Of a stretch of DNA of 64,000 bases, positions 33,843 to 46,080 are shown in pieces; position 1 is the stretch's first letter; each line of letters starts with the position of its first letter. Under the pieces are notes generated by a model that searched no databases, was not told the origin of the DNA, and saw only the letters and a program-made list of their open reading frames with translations. A program made the position numbers and the translations under genes. Origin of the DNA: Boswellia sacra (lineage: Eukaryota; Streptophyta; Magnoliopsida; Sapindales; Burseraceae); assembly GCA_013180625.2 (NCBI GenBank), contig SNVD02010155.1:124001-188000 (forward strand), given 5' to 3'.

Positions 33843-35036
33843 TAGGGATGACAAAAACCTATGACAGGACTGAAGACCTTAATCCCCGAGCCCAGCCTGG
33901 GCCCGAGCCCTAACATGACTTTTCAATCCCCGTCCCCGAAAAATTCTCCAGATATTCTGGAATCCGGGCCTGAAAAATTTATTCCCGACTAGATAATTCA
34001 ATTCCCCTTGTTTTTACCTGGATTTTCTTATTTTTTTATGCATGTAATAAGCTGTTTGGTTGTTATATTTTGTTTCGAGCTAATTATCAATAATCAAGTC
34101 CAGCTTGTGGATCATTGTTCACACTAGAGGCCCAAGTTCAAATCACTTGGTTCACGCCTCTGGTTTTTTTTTTTTTTGGGAGATTTTTTCCCCTCTTGCA
34201 TGCAATAGAAGTCCTAGAACGAAAATTGGGAATATCTACAGAACATGATAAATTTATAATACAAGTTTACGCCTCCATGGTTTTTTTTTTTTTTTTACAT
34301 TTTCTTTTGTAGTATGTACACACATATGCAAGTAGAAGCCTTGGAAGGAAAATGGGGAATTAATCTATAGAACATAATAATACAAGTGCAATTAGACAAA
34401 GGCTAAACAGCTAACACTCCATATATAAAAATAGCACCACTGCAACCGCATAACAGAGAGAATCTCATAAGTCTCTGCTACTCTGCTAGAGACAAACACA
34501 TATTAACCAAAGTAACAAAAAAAATACAAAACAGAACCATAGTAGTTGAGGCCGTGAGAGGTGAACCACGGTGATGATTGTGTGACTGTGTGAAGGAAGG
34601 GTGAGGGTTGATTACTGAAGTGTGAGGCCGTAAGAAGTGAGGATGAGCCGCAGTCAAGGTGAGGCAGTGTCTGTCAATGGAGTTTCAATTTAGGACATAG
34701 GGTTTTTTTTCTTCTTTTTGTTTTTCAATTTTTGTTTAAAAAAATTAAATTTGATTGAATTGGGTTGGAAACTTGGGCTGGACTTAAACTGTCACAATTT
34801 AAATTATTGGATCATTAGTTTGGGTTGAATGTCAATAATGAATTTAGGCCTCAAATTGAATATTTTAATTTTAATTGCATATTTTGGCAATTCTGGGCCA
34901 GGCCCGGCCTCAGGCTGTACCTGGCATTGCACTCCCTATCCCTGGCAAAATTACACAAAATTCTGGAGAATTCCCTGGCAAGGTCGGGCAGGGGATCCGG
35001 GTACCTTGCCCCGCCCAGGTATTTTTACCATCCTTA
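33843..35036. mobile_element. hAT-like non-autonomous DNA transposon
   Basis: The left end TAGGGATGACAAAAACC and the right end (reverse complement) TAAGGATGGTAAAAATACC match the TAGGGRTGGCAAAAA type of plant hAT termini. Just inside both ends lie GC-rich stretches (GAGCCCAGCCTGGGCCCG and CCAGGCCCGGCCTCAGG). Flanking 8-mers CTTAAATG and CTTAGTTA share five positions, consistent with an aged 8 bp duplication. 1.19 kb, no transposase frame. It lies within the CACTA-like element. Confidence 0.6.
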
Positions 35037-36054
35037 CTTAGTTACCATATTTTCATAACAGAGACTATAAAGCAAATAGATTTTAACTGACTTATGCTTA
35101 TGAACTGTCATGATTTTTGGCATGATGGTTCTTCAATATGTATTCTTTTAGACCGGAAAGTTGTATGATTTTACGAGCTCTGTGAAAAATCTATGAATTT
35201 TGGAAATTGACTGCTCAGTTTACAAACTTGCTGGACAACATCTAAGAATGTGTAAAACCAAGCTATTTTCCAAAACTTTCTGGTCTTAATTTGATATGAT
35301 ATTTTTAATTAAGCGTCCTTTATGTGTTTTTATGAAATATGCACATTTTTTTAAGAATTGGAGTAATCATCAAATTGCTAAAAATCAGCCAAATGGAATA
35401 TGTGCAATGCTGAATTAGTGATTCATTCATTTACCCAATATGTGTTGTGATTTCTAAAGTGAATTAGATTTTTGTGAGTGTTTAATTGATAGGCCAAGTT
35501 AATTAATTCTTAATTGTGTTTTTCGTATTTTAGCAATTGATAATATTTCATTGATTTTTAAGTTAGTGGCAGAAATTCTTTGTGACAGAAGTTGTTGGTA
35601 CTCCTTGCTTCAAGGTTAATACATTAGAACTTAGACAAGCTGTATTATTTGTTTTGTTTTATATTAAAGATAATGACTTAAAAGACTGATTGAAGCTTTG
35701 GTAAGTTGTTTTGTGAGCAAAAGTTTTGTTTACAAAGGTTTTAGCATGCATTCAACTACAAGCAAAGTAAAGATATAGACTTTGAGATGTAGTTCATTCC
35801 ATGAAGATGGGACAGCTAAGATTTTGGATTCATAACCTGCTCTAGTACTACATTTATAATTGATCAATCAGGGCAGTAAACTAAGATAGAAATAATATAT
35901 TCCTATGATTGTATATATGTAATGGGAGTTGAGATGAAGATTAAATATTGATTGTAATTCTGCAATAGGAGTTTCTCATGAATTATGCATGGCATAGTAT
36001 GTGATGAGCTTACTAACAATTGGATTTTGACTTGTTAATTCCTATCCTTTGCAG

Positions 36055-36153
36055 ATTGAAGAAGGTCAACAATCAGTAGAGGCTACTAAATCAAATTTAG
36101 AGCCTGTTCAAGAAGAATCAACCAGACTTGGAAGCCTACAGACTATTATATAA
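36055..36153 (+). other. Exon-like segment at the 3' side of the CACTA-like element
   Basis: Follows a good acceptor (TATCCTTTGCAG) and is open for 32 codons to TAA, followed by a T-rich stretch with AATGAAATA signals. Glu/Gln/Ser-rich product, no recognised domain. Could be the terminal exon of a gene captured by the transposon. Confidence 0.3.
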
Positions 36154-36535
36154 TCTCTGTTTTGTTCTTGTAGAATTTATGAAACTAAATGAAATATGAT
36201 GTATTTGAATTTTTTATTTTGTGCAATGAAATATACACAATATGTTGAATAGTGAGATTAAATTGAATATTAATTTTTTTTCTTTTTAAGCATCAATAAG
36301 ATGAGCATTTTTATAAAATAATTGTCATTATATATGCCAAAACAATGACACTTTAAACATAAAACAATGATAGTTGATATAACAAACTATCATCGTATAT
36401 ATCTAAAAGATGAGTGTTCACAACTGTCGTTGTTTTATAGTGCAGCAACGATGTGAGATGCATAGATGAGGGTTTCAAACTATCATTGTCGTCGCATTTC
36501 AAAACTCATCAATGTGCATTTTTACAGTAGTGATG

Positions 36536-37079
36536 TGTAGAGTTTTTTATGTTCTTATTTTGTTGTCATCTTATAAAAATTAACTTGATTCCAAAAGTAC
36601 CAAAGTAATCCTAATCTCAATAGATTTCCTATTTACAAAGTTGCCTAAAACTCAACTGACTTTGTTAGGATAGTTCTTGTTGAATTAAGAGACATATGTT
36701 TAAGTCCTATTTCACATAGAATTTACTTTAATGCATAAGTCAATTTATATTAGATCATTGCATTATTAATTCTCAACGCATGGGAAGTATGTTTATTCAT
36801 TGTCTTAATTCTAACTCTCTTAATGATCATGTTTTATTTGCAAAAAGAATTGATTCTTACAGGAGAAGAAAACCTATGGCAATAAGGAAAATAACAACCG
36901 TGGCAATAGATGATGTCAATGCTTATGGAGATCATGGCGCTCAAGCATTTAGAGAAAATCATTGGTGTGTCTATCATGTACATGTTAGTTGAAAGCTATA
37001 AAGTTTTGGTGGTTTTTTAGATCACGTGGTGTTTAAAACAACTTAGTAATTACATGAATCTTTAATGGCTGTTCTGGGT
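36536..37079. other. Unclassified DNA right of the CACTA-like element
   Basis: Contains a 70-codon frame (36780-36992) without a recognised domain. Nothing else seen. Confidence 0.35.
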
Positions 37080-37229
37080 GTTCAGTCAAGAGTTATTCAA
37101 TTCAACAGATAGTGTATCAGTGTAGTGTCAAGAGAGTGTTGGGTCACTAGTGTTGTATTCTCTCGTGAGAACAAGTTTTACATAGGCTAGGTTAGTATGT
37201 GCGAGGGAGTCCACCACTGTAAACGTTTA
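37080..37229 (+). mobile_element. LTR fragment related to the 42.3 kb element
   Basis: Shares TTTACATAG, GGTTAGT, GGAGTCCACCACTGTAAA-like sequence with the downstream part of the LTR at 42280-43208. Broken off on the left and interrupted on the right by the next element. Confidence 0.4.
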
Positions 37230-39100
37230 TGTTAAATCTCTATATAGAAGTTTAGGATTGTGTTCTTATTGGATACATATTTGACTCTCTTTCTTGTTTT
37301 ATTTCTCCTTATTGTACTATATATATGTACACCTCTTTACAATGGAATACACATAAAATATTTCTCCTAAATTCGTTTCTCCCTCTCTCTTTCAACATGG
37401 TATTAGAGCAGGATCAAGATCCTCCTTCCTTTCTCCTCTTTTATTAAAAAAAAAAAATCAAAACCCTAACCGTTTCTGCCTAAAGCAAAATCAGCCACCT
37501 CTGGTCAGCGGTGACAGTCACCACCTACACGTCTGAGATCACCGATCGTCAGTGACCAAAAGCCCTTTGTCTCCGCCGAAAAAATCTGTCGAAAAATTTT
37601 TTGATCACCGAAAAATTTGCTGCCTTGTTCGAATATGGCCAAAAATCACTCCATTAAAGTCACTGGTCACTGGTGAACAAAACCTCTTTGTTTGTGTTTA
37701 AAAAAAAAGTCCACAAAAAAAATTTTTCGGTCACCAAAAAATTTTTCGATCACCGAAAAACTGCTGTCTCATCTGAATCTGATCGAAAATTGGTGTTTCA
37801 TCTCCCAACTATATTTTTCTTAACCACAACGTCCCTGTCTGAGTGTTCATAGCCAATCGTGTGGTGTTATTTGGTACTTTCAGATTTTTTCTTGAAAATT
37901 TCTTTTTTCGTGTGGTGGATCTGTTTGGAAGAAAAATTGTGTTTGGGGTTTCCATGACTTCTCAATCGTCCTCTAATCCTCCTAGAGTTGGTGGTTCCAT
38001 CACAACCGTAAAATTGAATGACTCCAATTACAGGTTATGGGCAAAAGCAGTAACCAAATATTTGATTGGCCAAGGGAAATATAATTATCTTACACAAGAT
38101 CCTCCATCCTCTGATTCAAAGGAGTATGCTAAATGGATTCAGGAAGACAATTTGGTTACTACATGGTTGTGAAATAGTATGGAGCCATCACTTGCGGCAA
38201 CTGTGATGTGGGTTGATACTACCAAAGAGTTGTGGAATTCACTTCAAGACAGGTTTGACGGATCTCAAAATGTCTCTCACATTTTTTATGTTTACTCTAC
38301 TTTATTTTCTTGTCAGCAAGGTGATAGAATGTTAAGTGAATATTTAGGAGAAATCGAAGGATTAATGGGTGAGCTTAACTCTTATCATCCTGTTACTACT
38401 AATGTTGAGACATTACGTAAACAACGCGAAGAATTATTTGTTGTCAAGTTCCTGTCTAGCTTAAATCTTGTCTATGAAAGTGCTAAGAATAGTATCTTGA
38501 TTGAGAAAGATCTCACAAGTCTTAAAATGGCATATGCTCGACTCCAACGGTTACCTACCTCTCAACATAATCAGGAAGCTTTTACCTTAGTTGTGTCTGG
38601 TAGTTGAGGCAAAGGATCCTTTTCTGGACGGCGTAGAGGGCGTGTTAGCGATCGAGGCGAAAGAGTTCCTTGTTCCCATTGTGGTAGACTTAATCATCCT
38701 TTAGAAAAGTGTTGGGATAAATTTGAAAAACCTGAACGGGTAAATCAAAGCTCTGAGGAGCATCTTTCCGTTGGTAATTCATCTAACTCTCATGCTCCAC
38801 CTTCTGTGCAATCTGCTCATAAATCTAAAGGTCAACCAACTAGTAAACGTTCCGCTTCCTTAGTCCAAACAGGTAGATCCACTGCGTTATTTCTTCTTCG
38901 TACCCATATCATTGGATTATAGACTTAAGAGCTTCTTCTCACATGACTGGTAATGATTCTCTGTTTAGTTCATTTATCCCTTCTAACAAACAGTCATCAG
39001 TCGTTCTTGCTGATGGTTCTAAAACTCAAGTACAAGGGTCTGGAACTATTCGTACATCTAGCTTTCATTTATCTTCGGTGTTACATGTTCCTAAATTTTC
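37230..39100 (+). mobile_element. Truncated Copia element, 5' LTR to protease
   Basis: A probable short 5' LTR runs from TGTTAAATC (37230) to TTTCAACA (37397); the primer-binding site TGGTATTAGAGC follows at 37398. Leader, gag and the start of protease are present; the element then ends abruptly near 39100, where an unrelated LTR fragment begins. No 3' LTR in the window. The LTR start is a guess. Confidence 0.65.
37954..39090 (+). pseudogene. Copia gag-protease remnant
   Basis: ATG 37954 opens a UBN2-type gag. In-frame TGA codons at 38170-38172 (where Trp is expected) and 38605-38607 interrupt it. A zinc knuckle CSHCGRLNHPLEKC is intact near 38674-38715. The protease region (about 38920-39090) reads IIDLRASSHMTG instead of the usual DSGAS and contains further stops. 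No integrase or RT remains. Confidence 0.75.
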
Positions 39101-39595
39101 TTGAGAGAACTCTTGGTGTGGTGTTATCAAGAGTTGAAGGAAGAAGCCTTGGTGAGGTTATTCATCAAGAAGAACTCTTGGTGTGGTGTTATCAAGAGTT
39201 GAAGGAAAAAGCCTTAGTAAGGGTGTTCATCAAGAAGAACTCTTGGTGTGGTGTTATCAAGGGTTGAAGTCTTGGTGAGGTTGTTCATCAAGCAAGTTGT
39301 AAAGATTTTTACAACTTAGTGGAAAGCCTAGCTTGTGGAGCTAGGAGCCCATAGACTTAGGCAAGGTTTACCGAACCACGTAAATTGAGTTTGCACTCTC
39401 TCTATCCCTATCCTCTTTATATTTACCTGCACTTGTGATTGTTCTTTATTACTATTCTCTTGATTGCATTCTATTTTTATCTTGTTAAACAATTTTGATC
39501 TTTCAAGAAAAGTTTTCTAAATCCGTTTTTAAAAATAAAAACCCAATTCACCCCCCGCCACCACCCCCCCCCAATACCATACCTGGGTCAACAGG
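39101..39595 (+). mobile_element. LTR fragment of another Copia family, with minisatellite
   Basis: GTGGAGCTAGGAGCC, ACCGAACCACGTAAATTG and the final AACCCAATTCACCCCCC resemble the 3' half of Copia SIRE/Maximus-type LTRs. It is joined directly to the truncated gag element on its left and starts with a 65 bp tandem repeat. A run of C with interspersed A closes it. Family name is inferred. Confidence 0.4.
39107..39291 (+). repeat. 65 bp minisatellite, three copies
   Basis: Units begin GAACTCTTGGTGTGGTG at 39107, 39172 and 39237. Copies one and two differ at a few positions; copy three lacks about 10 bp. Confidence 0.9.
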
Positions 39596-42274
39596 TTTAT
39601 GATGTGTTTATCAAAATATAAGAATCAAATTTATATAAAAATGAAAAAGTTTATCTGTATGATAATTTTTCAAAAGATAAGCGAGATATATGACATTAAT
39701 CCAATCACAGATTATAGACAAACTATACCTTGGCTTTTATGGTTGGTTGATAATCTTATTCAAAATTTTAGAACTTATAATTTTATCATAAACCATTGTC
39801 TCTTTCGTCAAATAACTCATTGCCATTGCCACTACCACAGGTCCAGGACTCTTAATTACGTCTATATTTTGGTAAGTAATAACCCATAAGTTCCATCGTT
39901 CAAATCGTTTTTTAATTGATTTACAAGTACCCATAATTTGCATTAATAATTTGAACTAACATTGATTCAAAAAAAACTCTAAGCGACCACTCAGCACCAC
40001 TGCCAACCAATCCTTTTCAGTCTACACAACTCAATTATATTTGCTGCTGACGCCCTAACAAGACAACAGTCTTTTTTAGACCAACCCAATGCAATGGGCA
40101 GTGGTACGTATTGGGTTGGTCCAGAATGGCTAGTCGAGCCCATTGCTGCCCATTGCCACCCATTACCAAGTTAGGCTTCAGAGCAATTTGTACAAACAAG
40201 AACACAAGGCAACAACGAAAAATAACAACAAATGTGAAAAAAGAATAACTCGGGGATTCTTGGATCCCTACTACGTAGTGAATTATAAAAAGAGAAATAT
40301 TGATGATGTGCTAAATTTAAGGATGAAGCATGTTAAGTAAAACAAAGATTTATAATTGACAAATTCCATAATTGGATAGAAGGCAAAACTAGAGGGTCTA
40401 GTGTCCCTATCTAGCTATTAGCAAATCAGTGACTTACATCAGCTCAAAATAATGAGTTTCCAACAAAATCAACAGCTTAGATACTAATTATAAGTTACAG
40501 GGTTTAGGGAGGATAAGTGAGAAACTAATTAGATTTCGCACAGGAGTAGTTGCAACATTTTGATCAAACTACGTACGTGTTGATATTATAATCACGTGTA
40601 GATATTTATGTCTTATGCCTTACTAACCATGATATATTCAAGTATCCCTTACATATTTAAATGGCACTTATAAATAATATTATGTATATTATCTCATCCA
40701 TTTTTGCATGCTTGCAATAGTAAAATTATGAGTGGCAGAATTTTCTTTCTTTGTAGCATATATATCACTTATGTGTCTACGCCATTTGATTGATTAATAT
40801 AGCTAAAGTTTTTGTATGTTTGCATTTATAACATTTTGTGAACCTATTTATTATTCAATTCACGTTATTGTTTGGGCATAAATGTTACCACCTTGTCAAC
40901 AAAAGTATAGGCAAACAATATGCTAATTTTATTGGTGTTACTCAAGCTTGCTAGAGCACCTAAGTTGCTTTTATCCACTTTGACATTATATCTATCAACT
41001 TTTATAGTCAATTCTATGATCAACATTACTTTTCTTATTAATTATAAAGGATTACATTCAAAGAATCTTTCTTTAGAGGTCATTTGCTCGATCTTAGAAT
41101 CATTTGTTTAACTCAATAATTCTTTAAATTAATTTGTCAAAAACTATAGTTTAAAGTTGCTACTTACGCATAGCCTTGTGTTTAGATTTCAAATAAAGAA
41201 ACCCATCTACAATTCTTGATGATATAAGGCCAAAGACAACACTACGATCTCATGTAAAGGAGGAAAATGATAAGAGATTTAGGTATAGTTTTGGGTGTCA
41301 TTGGCATAGTGCAATTGGGTGGATGAATCCAAAGGCTTAAATAGGTTGCATTCATTCAATAATGTTATAGGTATGAGATTAACCATTTATGTTCTAATGG
41401 GAGGATACATGTCTTGGATTAGTAATATCGAGTTGTATCAAGTTCTAGTGATACAAAACAATTTTCTTGGTGATATATTTATGACGCTACTATAATAGTT
41501 TAAGCAAAGTTTACCCATAAATGGTCAATGAGAGCTTTAATGGATGGATATCCATTTCTTTAAAAAAAAAAAAACTCAAATTAATATAACTTTAACATAA
41601 CCACTAGTTATTCAAGACCTTGTCATATCTCTTGACTAACCAATAGATCTCCCACAAAATCAATAGTTTGGATTTGAGTTCATGGAATTTGCATAGTTTT
41701 TCAAATTATGTAGCCTAAAATACTTTGTAGCTATTGATGACCTTTTAATTACTAGTACGCTAGTTATTCATTGTTCCAATCAACACAAATTCTTATTAGT
41801 ATTAGTTTTGTGTAAGATACTAGAATTTTTTTTTTCGAAAAGAAGTTTTCAAGTATTTGATTTAAGTTAGGATTTTATAATGTATATTTGATTTATGGAC
41901 TTTAACAAGTAATTTTAATGTCTTATATTCATTTTCGTAAATTAATTTTGATGTAAAATATTGTGTAATATGAGATATTAGAGTATATAATTTGAAAATA
42001 AATTATTTAATTTGAGTTTGGCTTTTTTGTAGAAGCATCTAAAAAGTATAACCAAAGAAACACTTTATCAACTATTAACTTTTCATTCTCTATCAACTAT
42101 TAACTCTCCACACTCTTGAGCAGCTTTTATCAGCTCCCGCAATGTCCAAGTTTTATCTATGTAAACTTCTAGTTCTTCGTAAAACCAAACTGGAACACAT
42201 CTTATCACTTTATTATAACTTATAGAATATTTGAGTTAGCCAAAGAAAAAAATATATTCATCAAACAATTCTTT
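39596..42274. other. Intergenic DNA, no recognisable gene
   Basis: Contains a perfect 12 bp inverted repeat with a 19 nt loop at 40079-40121 (GACCAACCCAAT ... ATTGGGTTGGTC), within a short CCCATTGC-rich patch (40080-40165). Frames at 39599-39889, 40143-40340 and 40920-41111 have no recognised domain. The rest is AT-rich. Confidence 0.45.
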
Positions 42275-42279
42275 CAACA

Positions 42280-43208
42280 TGTTGGTTCTAGACGTGCATG
42301 TGCATTGCACATGAGTATTTTGTCATCATGTGATAAAAACATTAAATATGGATATTTTCCTAATCTCATTTATTTTATATAGATGTTTTGTATTAGGAGA
42401 ATTTTAGTTAAATAGGTATAAGTTTGGATTTGGTATCCTAGTTGAAATAGAAAGTTTATATTTGCATTAATTATCTCTTTAGATTGGGATATAGTATCTT
42501 GTATCCTAATTAGAATAGGAGAATATTGAATTGTCCTAATTCCTTTAGGAGTTTAATTATATATCTTCCTATTTTATTTCTCTTAATCCTAATATGATTT
42601 TGATTAGAATTTTTACAGGATTTCTAGGAGATTTCGTCTAGGCATACCACTATATATACAAAGTTATTTCTATATAACGGGGTATGTTGATTATGTGGTG
42701 TGTTGTGTAAGTTGTGATTCAAGACATTCAAGGCATACAACGCAAATTGAGAGAGAGCAATCAAGAGCAAGTTTAAGTGCGTTTTTTATTTGTTTCTTAT
42801 GTCTTGTATAAAGCTTTAGGCTTTGGTTAATTGTTATAGGTCATGTAAGCTTGAGGGAGTTGAATAATCACATGTGTCTATACTAGTTACGGGTGTTATG
42901 TTATTCTTAACAGCGTGTTGTTAAGATAATCATGACAGAAAGAGCAACATCAGAAGAGTATGTGAAGGACTATGGTTGTGATTGGGCCTGATCAAGTTTA
43001 CATAGATTAAGTTAGTGAGTGAGCGGGTGTCTACCACTGTAAAGAGTCCTAAGTCGAGTGTAAACACATACAAATATAATGGATTGCAACTCTTGTTGCC
43101 CGTAGATGTAGGTTGGTTATAATCGAACCACGTAAAATTCATGTTTCGATTTACATTGTAGTTTTCTGTTATATTATTCGTAACTTCTATACGCTGCAAA
43201 ACCCAACA
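42280..43208 (+). repeat. 5' LTR of the pol-deleted element
   Basis: Begins TGTTGGTTCTAGACG and ends ACGCTGCAAAACCCAACA; a TATATATAC box lies near 42650. Confidence 0.93.
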
Positions 43209-43265
43209 ATTGGTATCAAAGCAGGTACACTGACATACTAGTGTAGATCAAATTTTTTTGACAGG

Positions 43266-45105
43266 TATGGAAGGATTTCGGGCAGGAGGATCGGTCACTC
43301 AACCACCGTTACTTGAAGATGCAAACTATGCTTATTGGAAAGTCAAGATGAGGGCTTTCATCAAATCAATTGATGAAAGAGTATGGACAAGCATTGTTCA
43401 TGGCTGGACACCCCCCAATAAAAGCTAATGACACTGGGCAGCAGATTGAGAAACCACAGAATGAGTGGAGTGAAGCTGAATACCGATTAGCTGGATGGAA
43501 TTCCAAATGTATCAATGCTATTCTGAATGCTGTCAGCCTTCAACAGTTCGAATTAATTTCAAAGTGCACCATTGCAAAAGAAGCTTAGGATATCCTTGAG
43601 GTAAAGAATGAAGGTACTCAAAGGGTTAAAGAATCTAAGTTGCTTACTTTGACTTCTAAATTTGAAAACTTAGCTATGCATGAAGAAGAAACCGCTAGTG
43701 AATTTCATACTAGACTTTGTGAAATTACTAACTCTGCTTATATGCTTGGTGAGGAATATACTGAGGCTAAAATTGTTGGCAAGATACTTAGATCTTTACC
43801 AGAAAAATTTCAGCCTAAGGTTACAGCTATCGAAGAAAGCAACAATGTGAAATCATTGCGAGTTGATGAATTGATTGGGTCTTTTCAAGCATATGAGATG
43901 GGTTTAAAGTCAAGAAGGAAGGAAAAGAGTATTGCCTTTATTTCTTCTTTAATAAAAGAAGAAAAAGATGACAGTAATCTTGATGATTCCGATGATGAAC
44001 TTACTCATTTGACAAGGAATTTTATCAAATATATGAAGAAAAATCTCAAGAAGAAAAATTCTGAGAACTTTGATGCTAAAAAATTTCATAAAGAACCTGC
44101 AAAGAAAAAACAAGAGAAGCTTGAGAGAAAAGGTATTCAATGTTATGAATGCAAGGGATTTGGGCATATTCAAACTTAGTGTCCTAATTATCAGAAGAAA
44201 AAGAGTTTGTGTGCAACATGGAGTGATGATGACTCAGAAACAGATGAAGACAACTCCAACAATTTTTTAGCATTCAATGAGACTATTTCAGAAAAACAGC
44301 AAATTGTTGTGTCTAACATAACAGAACAGAACAGATCAGACATTGATGAGTCAGATGCTGAGAAGGATGCTGAATATTATGGAGAACTTCAGGAGGCGTA
44401 TAATGCACTTTATGAGATGTGGGAGAAGCAGAAAGTACATATCAAAACTCTTTAGAATGAACAAGAAGTGCTCAAGAGTGAAATAGCATCTGCAGATGAA
44501 AAAAATCATAAAATTGGAAGCTGTTGTGATAGACAAGACAGTATGTATCTAGAAAATTACTGCAGAATTAGATGAGGCAAACAAGTGCATTAATCAACTC
44601 AAGATAGGCTCAGCAAAGCTTGATCAAATTCTGAGTTTAGGCCATGACAACTCCATCAAACATGGGCTGGGGTATGATGAAACAAATGGTGCTTCAACAT
44701 CAAAGACAATGTTCGTTAAAGCTTCAAATTCCGATAACACTTCTAACTCAAGCTTTAAAAATATGACTGATTTTGCTTCCCCAATGAGTTCTTTCATTTC
44801 AAATCCAGAAAAGGTAAGAAAATTTGTTCCTACTTGCTATTTTTGTGGTGTTAAAGGTCACATTAGACCTAGGTACTATAAATTACAAAATTTTTTAAAG
44901 AAAAAGGCAAGTCAATTTAGACAGTTACATAAGACATAACAGGTTTGGGTTAAGAAACATGAAACTCATTACAAAGTTACTGCACTTAATGTTTCTTCAA
45001 ATGATGATTGTGCTTGTTCTAAACATGTGACAGGAAATGAAAAGTGTTTGAAAATTTTCAATCACACAAGTGATGGCAAAACGTGTTGTTTAGAAACTTA
45101 GTGAA
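43266..45105 (+). pseudogene. Copia gag remnant of the pol-deleted element
   Basis: ATG 43266 opens a SIRE-like gag (YAYWKVKMRAFI, then WTSIVHGW). A frame change at the C-run near 43412, and stops at 43586-43588, 44177-44179 and 44453-44455, break it. Knuckle CYECKGFGHIQT (about 44143-44178) is hit by the stop, a second CYFCGVKGHIRPRYYK (about 44837-44885) has lost its final Cys. Between them is a long acidic and coiled-coil region. Near 45010 a short CSKHVTG segment is what remains of the protease. Confidence 0.75.
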
Positions 45106-46080
45106 TCAAAGATTATCTACACTGAGTATGTTTCATCTGAGAATCATCTAGTTGACCTGTTCATATAAAGTACTAAGATGCACTGAGATTTGAAAAACTG
45201 AAAAAGAACATTGGCACTTTGCAGTTACTTGAATTATAACAGTGTTCAGTTATGTTGTTTATATCTGTAGCATCATTAGTCTATTTATAATTAAAGCATG
45301 CTTGAGCTATTTTATTGGTATAATTTTGCTGGTAATTTCATGTCAAATACAGAAAGAGCTACCAGTATATGATGTGTAAAAGCCATCCATTGATAGTAAC
45401 TTCAATGTATCTTGGAAATATGTTAAGGTCACCCACTCAAATGGAAAAGGGCTACCTCTATATATGTGTGAAAGCTACTGTATTCATTCAAAAAATTCAC
45501 ATTGAGATTAAATTTTGTGTGTGTAAGAAGCATGTTCAAGTTGATCACTCAATTGGATTAAGTGATAAAATAATATTTACGTTTGAGGTTTATCCACAGC
45601 TCGGATACATGCTTGGTTATAAAAGATATGTCCAGATATTTCTGTTAAGTAAATTTCGACTGTTTTCAGTTATGATTTTTATAACTTATGTTCAGTGCTA
45701 TATGTCTGACTCAGTTTGACCCTCTTTAGTGTATTCTGACGTGTCAAAAAGTTCCAGATCAGCGAAATTTACTTGAGAGGGACTTTGTTCAGATGCAGGA
45801 GTACTTGATTTAATTTGTTTCTTGTTTTTTTTTTAAATTTTCATTTTCACATTTATGTACAATTTGAAGAGGTGAACATTTAGTCAGGGAGAGTTTTGTT
45901 TGTCATTTTGTTTTTCTTTTATACTTTGGCACTTGTTCAAAAAACAAGAGGGAGAAGTATGGATGTTTTTGGTATTATTCGGTTGTTTATTTTTTTAGGT
46001 TGTCATTCTAGTCTTTGTTCCTCATGCATATTTTTTTTAACATTTAGATGTTTTCATCACAAGATGCCAAAGGGGGAGAT
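45106..46080 (+). pseudogene. RNase H end and 3' untranslated tract of the pol-deleted element
   Basis: YVSSENHLVDLF at about 45120-45170 is the remnant of the terminal RNase H block (compare EH-LADIFTK in intact elements), directly after the protease trace, so about 3 kb of pol is missing. The remaining 900 bp before the polypurine tract holds a 116-codon frame (45369-45719) of unknown nature. Confidence 0.6.

Larger units (their letters stand above)
27753..36532. mobile_element. CACTA-like DNA transposon, non-autonomous, with nested insertions
   Basis: The right end, read inward, begins CACTACTGTAAAAATGC, a typical CACTA terminus. Subterminal motifs of the form GATGAGTGTT, AACTGTCG and AACTATCATC recur in both orientations at 27800-28050 and 36290-36530. 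At the left, TACTATATATGG at 27753 could be a mutated terminus, and ATG flanks both ends (27750-27752, 36533-36535), the expected 3 bp duplication; the left end is uncertain because TIR similarity beyond ACTA is weak. Removing the Copia and hAT insertions leaves about 2.7 kb. No transposase is seen; a possible small spliced gene lies inside. Confidence 0.5.
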
